DNA of 14,039 bases, from contig DAOVVL010000014.1 of NCBI GenBank assembly GCA_030637205.1, positions 1 through 14,039 on the forward strand, written 5' to 3'. Below, piece after piece: positions 13,045-14,039 of the stretch. Position numbers and translations under genes: made by a program. A model generated the notes under the pieces. That model was not told the origin of the DNA. It did not search any database and saw nothing but the letters and a program-made list of their open reading frames with translations. Source of the DNA: Thalassospiraceae bacterium. GTDB lineage: Bacteria > Pseudomonadota > Alphaproteobacteria > Rhodospirillales > Magnetovibrionaceae. Within the stretch, counting starts at the first letter, position 1. Each line of letters opens with the position of its first letter.

Positions 13045-13059
13045 ACTTATTCTCAGCCC

Positions 13060-13455
13060 CTACAACTTGCCAACGTGGCCATAGGCCCAGAACCAACTAA
13101 TGAACGTCAGCGCGATGGCGCCGATCACGACCAGGACGCCGGTCAGGCGCAGGGTGCGCAGCTCGAACCCCCAGCCCATATCCCAGCCCAAATGCCTGAG
13201 ACCGTTGAGCAAGTGATAAAAAAGCGAAAACGTAAAGCCGAACAAGACCAGCCGACCGAACCACGATTCCAGCACCACCTGGGCACGGCCAAAGGCTTCA
13301 GGCCCGTATGCCGCCGATGCCAGCCAATAGGTCAACAGCAAGGCTGCCAGCACCAATACCATCCCGGTCATGCGATGGGTGATGGAAAGCACCGAGGTGA
13401 CCTGAGGTCTGTAGACTTGCAGGTGGGGAGAAAGTGGTTTGTTGTCGTTGGCCAT
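13060..13455 (-). CDS. sdhC: Succinate dehydrogenase cytochrome b556 subunit
   Basis: SdhC is the large membrane subunit of complex II, providing the other heme b ligand and part of the quinone site. From the ATG at 13453-13455 the product has 131 residues. The family signature LSPHLQVYRPQVTSVLSITHR (8-28) contains the quinone-site Ser/Arg residues, and His81 in HLLNGLRHLGWD is the heme ligand. Three membrane helices lie at about 30-50, 66-87 and 103-125. A TTG at 13465-13467 is an alternative start that adds four residues; AGGGA lies just before it, close for the TTG and distant for the ATG, so the choice is not certain. It is the first gene of sdhCDAB. Confidence 0.95.
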   Translation of the reverse strand: MANDNKPLSPHLQVYRPQVTSVLSITHRMTGMVLVLAALLLTYWLASAAYGPEAFGRAQVVLESWFGRLVLFGFTFSLFYHLLNGLRHLGWDMGWGFELRTLRLTGVLVVIGAIALTFISWFWAYGHVGKL

Positions 13456-13564
13456 GCGTTCGATCAACTTCCCTTTATTTTCAGTCCCACTGTGGGGTGC
13501 AAATTCTGAAGTGTCAACTTGGGGCTAGCACCCCCCCACATCAGGCCCCACATCAGATTAGGGC
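13456..13564. promoter_or_regulatory. Upstream region of sdhC with repeats and a candidate -35
   Basis: The 109 bases between the hydratase stop and the sdhC ATG contain a perfect TTGACA on the minus strand (13512-13517). The bases 16-18 away do not make a good -10, so a promoter here is only possible. Also present are an 11-base direct repeat CCCCACATCAG (13534-13544 and 13546-13556), a G/C-rich partial palindrome around GCTAGC, and CCCAC-A-GTGGG between the putative -35 and the gene. No T-tract terminator follows the hydratase. Confidence 0.35.
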
Positions 13565-14039
13565 TTAGTTTCCGGTCGGCATCAGCACCGTGTAATCTAA
13601 ATCCAGCACCACGCACGGGTCATAGTCATCTTCCCCCGCGCGATAAGAAAAATCAGCGCCGCTATGGTTTTTACACGCCACCGTGCGCAGGCGCAGCGCG
13701 CCCATGTCGCTACGATCAGGCACCTCTTGCTTGCCCAATACTTCCGACCACGCATAGATGGTGTCGCCGGCAAATACCGGGGCCGCATGAGCACCACCGT
13801 TAATTGCCGCCACCTTGAACGCGTTGGCAAGCCCGTTAAACGTCAGCGCACGGGCAATGGAAATCACATGCCCGCCATACACCAGACGCTTGCCAAAACG
13901 CGTGCCCTTGGTCATTTCTGCATCTAGATGCACGCGTGCAGTATTTTGATACAACCGCGTCGCCAGCTGGTGTTCGGCTTCTTCAATGGTGTGGCCATCC
14001 ACATGATCGATACGCTCGCCGCTATCGTAATCGTCCCAC
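13565..14039 (-). CDS. MaoC-family enoyl-CoA hydratase, mesaconyl-CoA hydratase-like, C-terminal part
   Basis: This is a hotdog-fold hydratase acting on acyl-CoA double bonds. The frame is open to the right edge, so the GTG at 14000-14002 is not the true start; at least 12 more codons belong upstream and probably most of another domain lies outside. The visible 157 residues begin WDDYDSGERIDH, the usual entry into a MaoC domain. They include LYQNTARVHLD (hydratase motif, with Asn where R-hydratases usually have Asp), FGKRLVYGGHVISIARAL, AAINGGAHAAPVFAGDTIYAWSEVL, and a C-terminal DYTVLMPTGN. The GGHVIS and YAWSEVL segments recall mesaconyl-CoA hydratase of the ethylmalonyl-CoA pathway, but I cannot test this against relatives. 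The stop lies 109 bases before sdhC. Confidence 0.8.
   Translation of the reverse strand, partial: WDDYDSGERIDHVDGHTIEEAEHQLATRLYQNTARVHLDAEMTKGTRFGKRLVYGGHVISIARALTFNGLANAFKVAAINGGAHAAPVFAGDTIYAWSEVLGKQEVPDRSDMGALRLRTVACKNHSGADFSYRAGEDDYDPCVVLDLDYTVLMPTGN

Overview
The window carries a tricarboxylic acid (TCA) cycle gene cluster from an alphaproteobacterium. It resembles the Rhodospirillales-type layout in which the sdh genes, mdh and the suc genes lie together on one strand. The basis is protein recognition: an LDH-like 320-residue NAD malate dehydrogenase, an SdhC/SdhD pair with cytochrome b556-type heme motifs, an SdhB with three textbook Fe-S sets, and the mdh-sucC-sucD-sucA-sucB order. 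No rRNA or tRNA is present, so genus is not assigned.

Layout, read along the minus strand from right to left: the C-terminal part of a MaoC-family hydratase (13565-14039, cut by the window edge); sdhC, sdhD, sdhA, sdhB (13455-10032); zapE (8501-7380); an AT-rich promoter/leader region (7080-7379); mdh (7079-6117); a 136-residue lysine/arginine repeat protein resembling histone H1 tails (6068-5658); sucC (5622-4438); sucD (4436-3561); a 177-base spacer with a helically phased 11-base repeat; sucA (3383-438); and the first 130 codons of sucB (390-1, cut by the edge). The only genes on the plus strand are a pair at 8721-10024: a sterol-desaturase/fatty-acid-hydroxylase family membrane protein and an unrecognised 136-residue protein overlapping it by four bases. 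They interrupt the otherwise co-directional cluster between zapE and sdhB.

Functionally, SucA and SucB (with an E3 outside the window) make succinyl-CoA from 2-oxoglutarate. SucCD turns it into succinate with ATP/GTP formation. SdhABCD oxidises succinate to fumarate at the inner membrane and feeds quinone. Mdh produces oxaloacetate. The MaoC-family hydratase may link to C4/C5 acyl-CoA metabolism such as the ethylmalonyl-CoA pathway (inference). The most unusual item is the H1-like protein, about 65% Lys+Arg with no acidic residues from its preferred start. It sits between mdh and sucC with spacers of 48 and 35 bases and is probably co-transcribed with them. It contains a nearly perfect 54-base tandem duplication. 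Other points for a second look are the 11-base phased array upstream of sucA, the short tandem duplications close to several start sites, and the mutually exclusive inverted repeats between zapE and the plus-strand pair.
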